Source of the DNA: Yimella sp. cx-51
GTDB lineage: Bacteria > Actinomycetota > Actinomycetes > Actinomycetales > Dermatophilaceae
Assembly: GCF_017654605.1 (NCBI RefSeq)
Contig: NZ_CP072113.1
Location: forward strand, 1,054,001-1,118,000
Direction: 5' to 3'
Length of the DNA stretch: 64,000 nucleotides
Under the pieces are notes generated by a model. That model did not search any database. It was not told where the DNA came from and was given only the letters and a program-made list of their open reading frames with translations. A program made the position numbers and the translations under genes. Positions within the stretch are counted from its first letter, which is position 1; each line of letters begins with the position of its first letter. Below, piece after piece: positions 42,525-54,088 of this stretch.

Positions 42525-43622
42525 TCACCCTGACGGCGTGAGCAGGATCTGAGCCGCCTCGTCGATTGTGTCGACCAGGTGGATCGATTGCCCGAGCGGT
42601 GATCGTGCGCCGAGCGCTTCGAGCACCGGCCAGACGGGGACGGTTTCGGTCCACTGTGTACGTCCGACCAGCACCAGAGGCGGGCCGGGTTCGGCGGCGT
42701 AGTACAACCGGGTGGTCACCTGGAAGATCTCCTGGACGGTGCCGGCTGCGCCGGGCAGCACGACGATCCCGCCGTTGCAGATTGCCAAGAGGATGTCTTC
42801 GCGCAGCGCATTGCTGAAGTACTTCGCGACCGCCGAGCCGAAGAGGTTCGGCGGCTCGTGGCCGTAGAACCACGTGGGGATTCCCAGCGAGCGGTGCGAC
42901 ACTGCGGGCGCGTGCCGGGAGCGCACCTTCCACGCGGTCGCGGCCCATGCGTCGATGCTCCGGGCGAAGTCGGGTTCGCCCGCGAGATCGAGCAGCGCGC
43001 GCCTCAGTGCATCGTTGTCCCCGAGCAGTGCGCCGAGATTCGCGGCCTCCATGGCGCCCGGCCCGCCGCCGGTTACCACGGTGGCGCCGGCGTCCGCGAG
43101 CCGGGCTCCGAGCCGGGCGGCGTCCTCGAAGGCGGGGGTTCCTCGTTGCACGGCGTGGCCGCCCATCACGCCCACCACGACACGCCCTTCCACCCACTCG
43201 GCGAGTGCATCACTGATGCAGTCGTCGTGGATCGCGCGCTGGAGGGTCGCGTAAGCGTCGCCGGTGAGCGTGGTGTCGCGGCTCCAGTGGTAGGCACGGG
43301 CGTCCGGGGTGTGCTCGTAACCGGCTTCAAGCAGGCCGTCGTACAACTCGGCGTAGCCGTAGAGCGCGCTCCGGAAGCTCGGCACGGGCAGGCTCGGATC
43401 GTCCTCGAAGATCACGGCGCCGTGATGGCGCAGATGTTCGGCCAGCGGCTTCGTGATACCTCCGCCGAGGACGACAACACCTTGGAAGTCGTTGCGTGCC
43501 AGGAGTTCTCGTTCGCGTTGCCGGAGCTCGAGCCCTTGCAGGCGAGCATGGTGGAAGCTGCCGTTGGGCCTCGCGAGCAGTGCGTCCAATGCTTCGAGGG
43601 ATTCGACTTCGTACGGGGTCAC
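42525..43622 (-). CDS. LOG family protein (lysine-decarboxylase-like fold)
   Basis: A 365-residue protein with an N-terminal part (about 1-125) and a LOG-type Rossmann domain: VGVMGGHAVQRG, GATVVTGGGPGAMEAANLGAL, VVLPGAAGTVQEIFQV. The family includes cytokinin-activating phosphoribohydrolases and nucleotide hydrolases; the PGGxGTxxE motif is present with Ala for the second Gly. It is longer than the typical 190-residue LOG. Role unknown. GTG start 43622; convergent with rlmN. Confidence 0.85.
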   Translation of the reverse strand: MTPYEVESLEALDALLARPNGSFHHARLQGLELRQRERELLARNDFQGVVVLGGGITKPLAEHLRHHGAVIFEDDPSLPVPSFRSALYGYAELYDGLLEAGYEHTPDARAYHWSRDTTLTGDAYATLQRAIHDDCISDALAEWVEGRVVVGVMGGHAVQRGTPAFEDAARLGARLADAGATVVTGGGPGAMEAANLGALLGDNDALRRALLDLAGEPDFARSIDAWAATAWKVRSRHAPAVSHRSLGIPTWFYGHEPPNLFGSAVAKYFSNALREDILLAICNGGIVVLPGAAGTVQEIFQVTTRLYYAAEPGPPLVLVGRTQWTETVPVWPVLEALGARSPLGQSIHLVDTIDEAAQILLTPSG

Positions 43623-43732
43623 GGGTCCATCCTGCGACAGAGGTGAGGGGTAGTCGCGACGCGGCGTCGGTGGATTGCGGCCGTGGCGTCGGGCTCGGCC
43701 GCATGTCGGCGGCAGCGTCTAGCCTGCGAGGC

Positions 43733-44911
43733 ATGATTTCGACGGTCGCCGTTGCCGGGTATCGCTCGCTGCGTGACGTCGCCGTGCCGCTATCGCAATT
43801 GACCGTGATCACCGGCGGCAACGGCTCGGGCAAGAGCTCGCTCTACCGCGCTCTTCGACTCTTGGCTGATTGCGGCAGGGGTGATGTGATCGGATCGCTG
43901 GCGCGTGAAGGCGGCTTGCAGTCGGCCCTGTGGGCGGGCCCGGCCACACTCACGGCCGCCCGCCGCGGTGCGCCCGTGGAAGGCCTGATGCGGGGCGGAA
44001 AGCGGATCAGCCTCCAACTCGGTTGCGCCACCGACGATTACGGCTATCTCGTCGATCTGGGAATTCCGCAACAAACCGGTTCAGCCTTCGATCGCGACCC
44101 CGAAATCAAGCGAGAGGCGATCTTCAGCGGTCCGATCATGCGACCGGCCACCACTGTCGTGCGCAGGCGGTGGCACAAGGTCGAGCAACGCGAAGGACGC
44201 GTCTGGTCGGAGGTGGGTGGCCTACCCACCTACCGGTCGATGTTGACCGAGTTCGCCGACCCGAGACAGCATTTCGAGTTGGCCGCCATGCGGGCAGCGC
44301 TGCGCAGTTGGCGGTTCTACGACGGTTTCCGCTCGGACGTTGATGCACCCGCGCGTCGACCTCAGGTCGGCACGCGCACCCGGGTGCTCGCTGGCGACGG
44401 GCATGACCTCGCTGCTGCGGTCGCCACCACCCTTGAAGCCGAGTTCGACGACTTGCCTCGTGCGATCGCCGACGCGTTCGAGGGCAGCACTATCGACGTC
44501 CAGGTGCAGGATGGCTTGTTCCAGGTGGCGCTGCAACAACCGGGCATGCTACGCCCGATGCGGGCTGCTGAGCTGTCCGACGGCACCTTGCGTTTCCTGC
44601 TCTGGGCGGCTGCGCTGACGTCTGTGGATCGACCGTCGCTCATGGTGCTGAACGAACCGGAGACTTCTTTGCACAGTTCGCTCATCCCGGCGCTCGGGCG
44701 CCTGATCCGCGCGACGAGCGCGCACACCCAGGTGGTGGTCGTGACCCACAGCGAATCGCTCATCCAGCATCTCGACCCGACGCCTTTCGAGCCGGACGAG
44801 CCACTCGAGGAACGTCTGTTGATCGATTTGTACAAAGACCTCGGCGAAACAATGGTGCGAGGATTCGGCTGGCTCAGCGCCCCGTCGTGGGAGTGGGGGA
44901 GTAGGCGCTGA
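43733..44911 (+). CDS. RecF/OLD-like AAA family ATPase
   Basis: A 392-residue ABC-type ATPase: ISTVAVAGYRSLRDVAVPL, Walker A GGNGSGKSS, signature region AAELSDGTLRFLLWAAAL, Walker B LMVLNEPETSLHSSL and VVVVTHSESLIQHL. It resembles the chromosomal COG4637 group and the ATPase of OLD-type defence proteins, but has no Toprim nuclease. Its last 38 bases overlap the end of thiE on the other strand. It could be a DNA-repair or defence ATPase; no partner is seen. Confidence 0.82.
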   Translation: MISTVAVAGYRSLRDVAVPLSQLTVITGGNGSGKSSLYRALRLLADCGRGDVIGSLAREGGLQSALWAGPATLTAARRGAPVEGLMRGGKRISLQLGCATDDYGYLVDLGIPQQTGSAFDRDPEIKREAIFSGPIMRPATTVVRRRWHKVEQREGRVWSEVGGLPTYRSMLTEFADPRQHFELAAMRAALRSWRFYDGFRSDVDAPARRPQVGTRTRVLAGDGHDLAAAVATTLEAEFDDLPRAIADAFEGSTIDVQVQDGLFQVALQQPGMLRPMRAAELSDGTLRFLLWAAALTSVDRPSLMVLNEPETSLHSSLIPALGRLIRATSAHTQVVVVTHSESLIQHLDPTPFEPDEPLEERLLIDLYKDLGETMVRGFGWLSAPSWEWGSRR

Positions 44912-45554
44912 GCACCGCCCGCACCACGTGGGCGGGATCCGCGGCGTCCATCACGGCCCGCACCAGAGCGACACCGGCAATACCTGTCTCGACCAACGCC
45001 GGGACGTCCGCCGTCGTGATGTCGCCGATGGCCACGACCGGAAGTCGGGTCGCCGAGACGATCGGTGGGTAGCCGGCGAGCCCGAGTGGTTGGCGACCTG
45101 AATCCTTGGTCGGGGTGCGGCGGAAAGGGCCGGCCCCGATGTAATCGACGAATTCGGCCTGCTCCTGTGCCCACAGCGCCAACTCCACGGTGCCGGTGGT
45201 CAGGCCGATGATCGCCTCGGGTCCGAGCAGGTGGCGCGCCGCCTCGGCGGGCAGGTCATCGGTGCCGAGATGGACGCCGTGCACCGGTGCGCCCGCCACG
45301 CGTGCCGCGTATGCGACATCGGCCCGGTCGTCGACCAGCACCGTGGTCGCCGGTGCAACGGAGTGGACTGCCCCGGCGATCTCCTGGGTGAGGGTCAACA
45401 GATCGCGGGTGGACAAATCCTTGGCGCGCACCTGGACGACGCCCGCGCCAGCTGCGGCGGCAAGTGCAGCCACTTCGACGGTGCGACGATCCGTGCCGGA
45501 AGTCACCAGGTAGCAACGCAGGTCGAGGGCCTCGCGTTCGACGCGGCAGTTCAT
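44874..45554 (-). CDS. thiE: thiamine-phosphate synthase
   Basis: A 226-residue TIM-barrel enzyme joining HMP-PP and HET-P to thiamine phosphate: GVVQVRAKDLSTRDLLTL, VLVDDRADVA, GVHLGTDDLP, GLTTGTVE, DYIGAGPFRRTPTKDSGRQ, VVAIGDIT and GVALVRAV. The GTG/ATG region overlaps the thiM stop by four bases. It is the last gene of the riboswitch-led thi operon. Confidence 0.94.
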   Translation of the reverse strand: MNCRVEREALDLRCYLVTSGTDRRTVEVAALAAAAGAGVVQVRAKDLSTRDLLTLTQEIAGAVHSVAPATTVLVDDRADVAYAARVAGAPVHGVHLGTDDLPAEAARHLLGPEAIIGLTTGTVELALWAQEQAEFVDYIGAGPFRRTPTKDSGRQPLGLAGYPPIVSATRLPVVAIGDITTADVPALVETGIAGVALVRAVMDAADPAHVVRAVLSAYSPTPTTGR

Positions 45555-46346
45555 CGCTGCACCGGAACGGGAGTGGGGGTCTGCATCCGGGTCTGCAGGG
45601 CCGCGGGTTCGAGGTCAGCGAGGGCGTCGATGAGCGCGACCTTGAACGACCCTGGGCCGGTCGACCTCCGCGCTGCCATCTCGGCAGCGGCGCTCATCAT
45701 CGCGACGGCTGCCACAGCTGCATCGAATCCCGATGCGACCGCAGCACAGGCCGCGACGAGTCCGCTGAGCAGACATCCCGTGCCGGTCACCCGGGCGAGC
45801 AGGGCATCACCGCCCGCAAGCTGGACCACCCGATCACCATCGGTGACGACGTCCACCATCCCGGAAACCACGACAACGCCGTTGGTGCTCGCTGCCAGTC
45901 TGCGGGCGTCGTCGACCACCGTCCGTGAATCAAGTGTGGAGTCGGCGCCGCGCGATCCGCCGATGCCTCCGGCGAGAGTGCGGATCTCCGACGCGTTACC
46001 ACGCACTGCGGCCGGCCTGAGGCGAATCAGGTTGTGTGCCAGAGCAGTACGTACCGGCGCCACACCGATGGCGTCAGGGTCGAGCACCCAGGGCATACCG
46101 GCGTACCGGGCGGCCGCCACGGTCGGCATGATCGCGGTGGTGGTCTCCTGGTTGAGCGCGGCGAGGTCGACCAGCAATGAGTCGGCACTGCGCACGAGAG
46201 CGGGGGCCTCGTCGATGGTGCTGGTCATCATCGGCCGGCCGCCGGCTGCGAGCAGTCCGTCGGCGACCACGGGTGCGGTGACGGCGCCGATCAGACAGTG
46301 GGTCAGCGGCGCCCGTCGTCGCACTTCGACAAGCACGGCGGCGAGA

Positions 46347-46360
<14 letters not shown>
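45551..46360 (-). CDS. thiM: hydroxyethylthiazole kinase
   Basis: A 269-residue kinase that salvages the thiazole moiety: LTHCLIGAVTAPVVADGLL, LVDLAALNQETTTAIMPTVAAA, WVLDPDAIGV, RGNASEIRTLAGG and the nucleotide-binding VTGTGCLLSGLVAA. The start ATG 46360 overlaps the end of the MFS gene by 14 bases. A salvage kinase beside a transporter suggests use of external thiamin pieces. Confidence 0.93.
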
Positions 46361-49456
<3,096 letters not shown>

Positions 49457-49509
49457 TGCACCATAACCCACACCGGTGTTGTGTCGAGCCGGCCATCTAC
49501 CGTGGCCGC

Positions 49510-50319
49510 ATGCGACGACCACCTCCAGCAGTGCTCAGCATCGCCGGCAGTGACCCCAGTGGAGGCGCCGGAATCCAAGCCGATCTGAAGACCTTCAGCA
49601 GTCTGGGCGCGTATGGAATGACGGTGGTGACCGCCCTCACTGCGCAGAACACGCGAGGGGTGAGCGGGGTCCATCCAGTGCCCGCCGCGTTCGTCGAGCA
49701 GCAGCTCAAATCGCTGACTTCCGACGTGCGCATCGACGCGGTCAAGACCGGAATGCTTGGCACGCTGGACGTCATCGAAGTCGTCGCGGATTTCGTGGAA
49801 ACCATTGCAGCACAAGGTGTTCCAGTGGTCATCGATCCGGTGATGGTGGCCACTTCGGGCGACCGCCTGATCGATGACGATGCAGCTGCCGGGCTGTTGC
49901 GCCTGATGCGTGCCGGGACGGTCATCACTCCCAACCTCGCCGAGGCGGCTGCGTTGCTCGACCTGGCTCCTGCCACCGATGAGCACCAGATGGAACACCA
50001 CGCCCGCGCTCTGCTCGACCTCGGTGCATCGGCGGTGCTCATCAAGGGCGGACACCTGGTGGGCGATGCGGTCGACCTATGGGTCGATCACGACGGCGCC
50101 GCCCGATTCGAAAGCCCACGGATCGAGACGCGCAACACTCACGGCACCGGATGTTCGCTGTCGTCGGCGCTCGCAGCTCTACGACCGCGGCACGACGACT
50201 GGCACTCGACCGTTAGGGCCGCGAAGCGCTGGCTGACCGGCGCACTCGAACATGCCGATGAACTGGAGATCGGAGCGGGGTCTGGGCCGGTGCATCACTT
50301 CTTCGACGCCGGCTGGTGA
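49510..50319 (+). CDS. thiD: hydroxymethylpyrimidine/phosphomethylpyrimidine kinase
   Basis: A 269-residue ribokinase-fold enzyme phosphorylating HMP and HMP-P: VLSIAGSDPSGGAGIQADLKTF, TALTAQNTRGV, DAVKTGMLG, VVIDPVMVATSGDRL, TPNLAEAAALL, and NTHGTGCSLSSALAA. It is divergent from thiC; the riboswitch reads only the other way. ATG 49510 has a weak ribosome site. Confidence 0.95.
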   Translation: MRRPPPAVLSIAGSDPSGGAGIQADLKTFSSLGAYGMTVVTALTAQNTRGVSGVHPVPAAFVEQQLKSLTSDVRIDAVKTGMLGTLDVIEVVADFVETIAAQGVPVVIDPVMVATSGDRLIDDDAAAGLLRLMRAGTVITPNLAEAAALLDLAPATDEHQMEHHARALLDLGASAVLIKGGHLVGDAVDLWVDHDGAARFESPRIETRNTHGTGCSLSSALAALRPRHDDWHSTVRAAKRWLTGALEHADELEIGAGSGPVHHFFDAGW

Positions 50320-50380
50320 GTTTCTGCCGACCGTTGGTCGCTCGGTTCGCGCCGTCCGGCGTGAAGGCCCGTGACAAGGG

Positions 50381-50396
50381 TGTGACGGGTGCCACA
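50381..50396 (+). promoter_or_regulatory. CRP/GlxR-like site before prpE
   Basis: TGTGA CGGGTG CCACA differs by one base from the TGTGA-N6-TCACA consensus. It ends eight bases before the prpE ATG, a position that suggests repression or a downstream operator. GlxR controls acetate/propionate genes in corynebacteria, so the link is plausible but inferred. Confidence 0.45.
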
Positions 50397-50404
50397 ATCG
50401 CCGC

Positions 50405-52303
50405 ATGGGTGCGTACGCGGAGGCTTATCAGCGCAGCATGACCGATCCGGAAGGGTTCTGGCTGGACGCCGCACGTGACGTCCACTGGTTCTCTCCGCCA
50501 AGCAAGACGCTGGACGACAGCAATCCACCCTTCTACCGGTGGTACCCAGGCGCGCGAACCAACATCTGCTTCAACGCCCTCGATCGCCACGTCATCGGTG
50601 GACGCGCCGATCAGACCGCGCTCATCTACGACAGCCCGGTCACCGGTACCACTCGCAGCTACACCTACGCGCAGTTGTTGGACGAGGTGGCCCGTACCGC
50701 CGGTGTGCTCCGGGCGCTCGGTGTGGAGCAGGGCGATCGAGTGGTGGTCTACCTGCCGATGATCCCCGAGGCGGTCATCACGATGTTGGCGTGCGCCCGC
50801 ATCGGAGCCGTGCACTCGGTGGTGTTCGGTGGATTCGCTCCTGCGGAGCTGGCTGCTCGGATCGATGACGCGCGACCGAAGGTCGTGGTCACCGCGTCAT
50901 GCGGCGTCGAGCGCACGCGAGTCATTCCGTACAAGCCGATGGTGGATGAAGCCGTCGAACGCGCCGACCACAAGCCCGATCACGTGCTCCTGGTGCAGCG
51001 ACCGCAGCTGGTCGCCGAAACCAACGAGCGCGACGTGGAGTGGTCGACGGCGATGAACCCGGGAGCCTTCGAACCGGCCGGTTGCGAAGCCGTCGAGGCC
51101 ACCGACCCGCTCTACATCCTCTACACCTCCGGCACGACCGGCCGGCCGAAAGGCATCGTCCGCGACCACGGGGGCTACACCGTCGCGTTGCAGTGGTCGA
51201 TGACGAATGTCTACGGCATGAACCCCGGAGACGTATGGTTCACCGCCTCCGACGTCGGCTGGGTGGTCGGCCACTCCTACATCGTCTACGGCCCGCTGAT
51301 CGCCGGTTGCACGACAATTCTGTTCGAGGGCAAACCCGTTGGCACACCTGATGCTTCGACCTTCTGGCGGGTGATCGCCGACCACGGCGTCAAGGCGCTC
51401 TTCACCGCGCCCACCGCGTTCCGGGCGATCAAGAAGGAAGACCCTGACGCCGCGCTCATGGCGGGCCACGACCTGACGAGCTTCCGCACGCTCTTCATGG
51501 CCGGCGAGCGTCTCGACCCCGACACCTGGCAGTGGGCCACCGACAAGCTCGGGGTGCCGGTGGTCGACAACTGGTGGCAGACAGAGACCGGCTGGCCGAT
51601 CGCGTCCGACCCGATGGGCCTTGAGGTGTTGCCGATCAAGCCGGGCTCGGCGACGGTACCGACACCTGGTTACGACGTGCGGATCCTTGATCCGATGGGT
51701 GAACAGATGGAGCCCGGCGCCGAGGGTGCGGTGTGCATCAAGCTCCCGCTGCCGCCCGGCACGCTACCGACCTTGTGGCAGGACGACGCCCGCTACGAGT
51801 CGTCCTACCTGTCGGCTTATCCCGGCTACTACCTGACCGGCGACGGCGGCTACATCGATGAAGACGGGTATCTCTTCGTCCTCGGCCGCACCGACGACGT
51901 CCTCAACGTCGCCGGGCACCGCCTCTCCACCGGCGGTATCGAAGCGGCGCTCGCCGGCCACCCCGCGGTCGCGGAATGTGCCGTCATCGGCGTGGCCGAC
52001 CCGCTCAAGGGCCAGGTGCCGCGCGCCCTGGTGGTGCTGAAGGCGGGGGAGCGATACGCCAATCTCGACGAAGCCGGACTGCAGCAACTGCGTGACGAAC
52101 TCGGCCAACGCGTGCGTGCGGAAGTGGGCTCGATCGCCACCCTCAAGCAGGTCGACATCGTCCAGGCATTGCCGAAAACCCGCTCGGGCAAGATCTTGCG
52201 AAAGACCATGCGCCAGATGGCCGATGGTCAGGAGGCGCAGGTGCCCTCCACCATTGAGGACGCCTCGGTGCTCGACGACCTCGCGAAGGTGCTCGGCAGC
52301 TGA
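50405..52303 (+). CDS. prpE: propionyl-CoA (acyl-CoA) synthetase
   Basis: The 632-residue AMP-forming synthetase has YTSGTTGRPKGIVRDHGG (P-loop), DNWWQTETGWPI, YYLTGDGGYIDEDGYLF, GRTDDVLNVAGHRL and the C-terminal acylation Lys in TRSGKILRKTMR. The PRGIVRD-like motif and the DNWWQTETGWPI segment fit propionyl-CoA synthetase PrpE better than acetyl-CoA synthetase. It is preceded by a CRP/GlxR-like site and followed by a 59-bp palindrome. Confidence 0.9.
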   Translation: MGAYAEAYQRSMTDPEGFWLDAARDVHWFSPPSKTLDDSNPPFYRWYPGARTNICFNALDRHVIGGRADQTALIYDSPVTGTTRSYTYAQLLDEVARTAGVLRALGVEQGDRVVVYLPMIPEAVITMLACARIGAVHSVVFGGFAPAELAARIDDARPKVVVTASCGVERTRVIPYKPMVDEAVERADHKPDHVLLVQRPQLVAETNERDVEWSTAMNPGAFEPAGCEAVEATDPLYILYTSGTTGRPKGIVRDHGGYTVALQWSMTNVYGMNPGDVWFTASDVGWVVGHSYIVYGPLIAGCTTILFEGKPVGTPDASTFWRVIADHGVKALFTAPTAFRAIKKEDPDAALMAGHDLTSFRTLFMAGERLDPDTWQWATDKLGVPVVDNWWQTETGWPIASDPMGLEVLPIKPGSATVPTPGYDVRILDPMGEQMEPGAEGAVCIKLPLPPGTLPTLWQDDARYESSYLSAYPGYYLTGDGGYIDEDGYLFVLGRTDDVLNVAGHRLSTGGIEAALAGHPAVAECAVIGVADPLKGQVPRALVVLKAGERYANLDEAGLQQLRDELGQRVRAEVGSIATLKQVDIVQALPKTRSGKILRKTMRQMADGQEAQVPSTIEDASVLDDLAKVLGS

Positions 52304-52312
52304 CCAAGCGAA

Positions 52313-52371
52313 AATCGGCGTGAGTTTGTGGCCTTCGTTGCGCGCGCGAACCCCACAAACTCACGCCGATT
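52313..52371. repeat. long perfect palindrome between prpE and a truncated VOC gene
   Basis: The 19-bp arms AATCGGCGTGAGTTTGTGG (52313-52331) and their exact complement (52353-52371) flank a 21-nt loop. It could end transcription from both sides, but the length, perfect match and large loop suggest a mobile palindromic element. It starts ten bases from the premature end of the VOC gene. Confidence 0.75.
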
Positions 52372-52381
52372 CTGTTGTGGA

Positions 52382-52594
52382 TCAGTGGAGGCGGTTCTTC
52401 ACCGATTTCGTTTCGGGCGCCTCCAGGAAGAGGAGGTGATGCCCGGTTTCCGGGTCGAGGATCATGCACTCCTCGTGTCCCGGTTCATTGGGGTCGCCGG
52501 CCACGTCGACGTAGCCCAGCACCGTCTTCCAGAACTCCGACAGCTCGTAGGCGTTGCGACAATCAACGGATGTGTGCGACACGAAGGACGTCAT
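52382..52594 (-). pseudogene. VOC/glyoxalase-like gene, C-terminally truncated
   Basis: 70 residues match the first beta-alpha-beta half of a VOC-family (Glyoxalase_6-like) domain: SVDCRNAYELSEFWKTVLGY, ECMILDPETGHHLLFLEAP, KNRLH. Family members go on for another 50-60 residues after NRLH(LDL) with the second metal-binding half. Here a TGA follows NRLH at once, and the palindrome lies just beyond. Probably non-functional, unless it dimerises as a half-domain. Confidence 0.7.
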
Positions 52595-52658
52595 GGAGTC
52601 ACCCCAGCACGTCGTTCTGGTCGTGTCGACCGAAATCTTGCGAGGTAGATGAAACCAC

Positions 52659-52697
52659 GTCGGCCCGCTCGACCGGTTTCCGGGCGAGCAGGCCGAC
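52659..52697 (-). terminator. terminator of the saccharopine-dehydrogenase-like gene
   Basis: The stem GTCGGCC-c-GCTCG pairs with CGAGC-a-GGCCGAC across a 13-nt loop, 17 bases past the stop of the minus-strand gene. Confidence 0.6.
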
Positions 52698-52714
52698 GAT
52701 ACGAGTTGTGAAGA

Positions 52715-53956
52715 TCAGGCGACAGGCTGAGCTTCGATCGTGAACCCTTGTGCGACAAGGCGATCGGCGTAGGGCTTGCCCAAACCGGTGGCAGGGGTCA
52801 GCAGGCCACCGTTGCGCCCTTCGGGCAGCGGGCAGGCGTCCCGGTCGAGCACCAGCGTGAGGCCCGCTTCGCCGAGCATCACGCACGTAGCCGCGTAGCC
52901 GGGGTCGCCCTGGGCGGCGACGATCGCCTGCCACTTGGCACCGGTGGTGGTCGTGGTGCGGATGTCCATCTTGAAGAAGCCTTCGGTGCGGGCCTTCTCG
53001 CTCGGGCCCTCTCCGGGTGACGGTACGACCTTCTTCACCAGCGGACGCAGCGGCCCGACATTCATTGCGGCCACTGCTCCGCCCAGGGCGCCCGCGACGG
53101 CGTAGCCGGTCGCGCGGCCGGCGATGCCCTTGCCGACCTTCATCACCTCGCGGTAGCGGAAGTTGCGTCCGTACGCGTAGCCGCTCAGTGCATTGCTGCG
53201 ACGCACGACGCGGGTGTTGTAGGTGGCCATCACGAACGGAGCGGTCCAGGCGCCGACTTCCTTGTCGTCGCGCACGGCAGCAGAGTCCTTCCACTCTCCG
53301 GACGGCTCGTTGTCGCGGTCGGGGGAGAGGCCGAACTTGTCGAGCACGATCTTGCGACGGTCCTTGTCGCCCTTGATCGAGTCGACCTGGCCCATCATCG
53401 ACGCGACCGTGCCGCCGCTGACGCCGCCCTTCATCGAGGCATAGGTGGTGGTGTCGCCGAGCTCGCCGGCACCGGCTTCCCGCACCGCGCTTGCGAGGGT
53501 GAACACCCCGAGGTCAGACGGCACCGAGTCGTAGCCGCACGAGGGGATGATGCGCGCGCCGCTCGCGTTGGCCACCGCATCGAACTGGTCGATCGCGTCG
53601 CGGTGGAAGAGCACTTCGCCGGTCAGGTCGACATAGTCGGTGCCCGCTTCGGCGCATGCCTTCACCAGGGGCAGACCGTACGACGCGTACGGTCCCACGG
53701 TGGTGATGACGACGCGAGCACGCTCGGCCATCGCGGCCAGGGAGGCAGCGTCGCTGGAGTCAGCGGTGATCAGCGGCCACTCGCGGGCAGCAGCCGGGAG
53801 ATCTGCACGCACGCTCTCGAGCTTGGTGGCATTGCGACCGGCGAGAGCGATCGTCACGCCGTCCGGGGAATGCTTGGCCAGGTGGGCGGCGGTCAGCTCT
53901 CCCACGAAACCGGTGGCGCCGAACAGGACGATGTCGAACTCACGAGTACGGGTCAT
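52715..53956 (-). CDS. saccharopine dehydrogenase-like NAD(P)-binding protein (trans-acting enoyl reductase type)
   Basis: A 413-residue protein with an N-terminal Rossmann motif (DIVLFGATGFVGELTAAHLA), TTVGPYASYGLPLVKACAEAGTDYVDLTGE and IIPSCGYDSVPSDLGVF. This is the pattern of the mycobacterial Rv2449c/Rv2953 group, the latter being the trans-acting enoyl reductase of phthiocerol/phenolglycolipid synthesis. No polyketide genes are nearby, so the substrate here is unknown. ATG 53956 chosen by family start; a longer frame to 54070 overlaps the sdaA promoter. Confidence 0.85.
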   Translation of the reverse strand: MTRTREFDIVLFGATGFVGELTAAHLAKHSPDGVTIALAGRNATKLESVRADLPAAAREWPLITADSSDAASLAAMAERARVVITTVGPYASYGLPLVKACAEAGTDYVDLTGEVLFHRDAIDQFDAVANASGARIIPSCGYDSVPSDLGVFTLASAVREAGAGELGDTTTYASMKGGVSGGTVASMMGQVDSIKGDKDRRKIVLDKFGLSPDRDNEPSGEWKDSAAVRDDKEVGAWTAPFVMATYNTRVVRRSNALSGYAYGRNFRYREVMKVGKGIAGRATGYAVAGALGGAVAAMNVGPLRPLVKKVVPSPGEGPSEKARTEGFFKMDIRTTTTTGAKWQAIVAAQGDPGYAATCVMLGEAGLTLVLDRDACPLPEGRNGGLLTPATGLGKPYADRLVAQGFTIEAQPVA

Positions 53957-54024
53957 GGAGTCAACGGTAAGCCCGCTGACGCCGCGACCGCGTCCTGACG
54001 CCGGAATGACGCGGCCTACGATGG

Positions 54025-54040
54025 TGTGACGCGTGTCACC
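54025..54040. promoter_or_regulatory. CRP/GlxR-like site between sdaA and the enoyl-reductase-like gene
   Basis: TGTGA CGCGTG TCACC matches the TGTGA-N6-TCACA consensus in nine of ten positions. It lies 48 bp before the sdaA ATG and 68 bp before the divergent ATG, so it could act on both promoters. Confidence 0.5.
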
Positions 54041-54088
54041 ACTTTTGGCGCGTCGTCCGACGTCCGTCATCCCGGAGGAGCAATTTCA

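Noticed and set aside
44686-44900. Toprim nuclease domain that would make the ATPase a true OLD defence nuclease.
   Set aside because: The protein ends soon after Walker B and the switch His; no Toprim motifs were found and no second gene follows.
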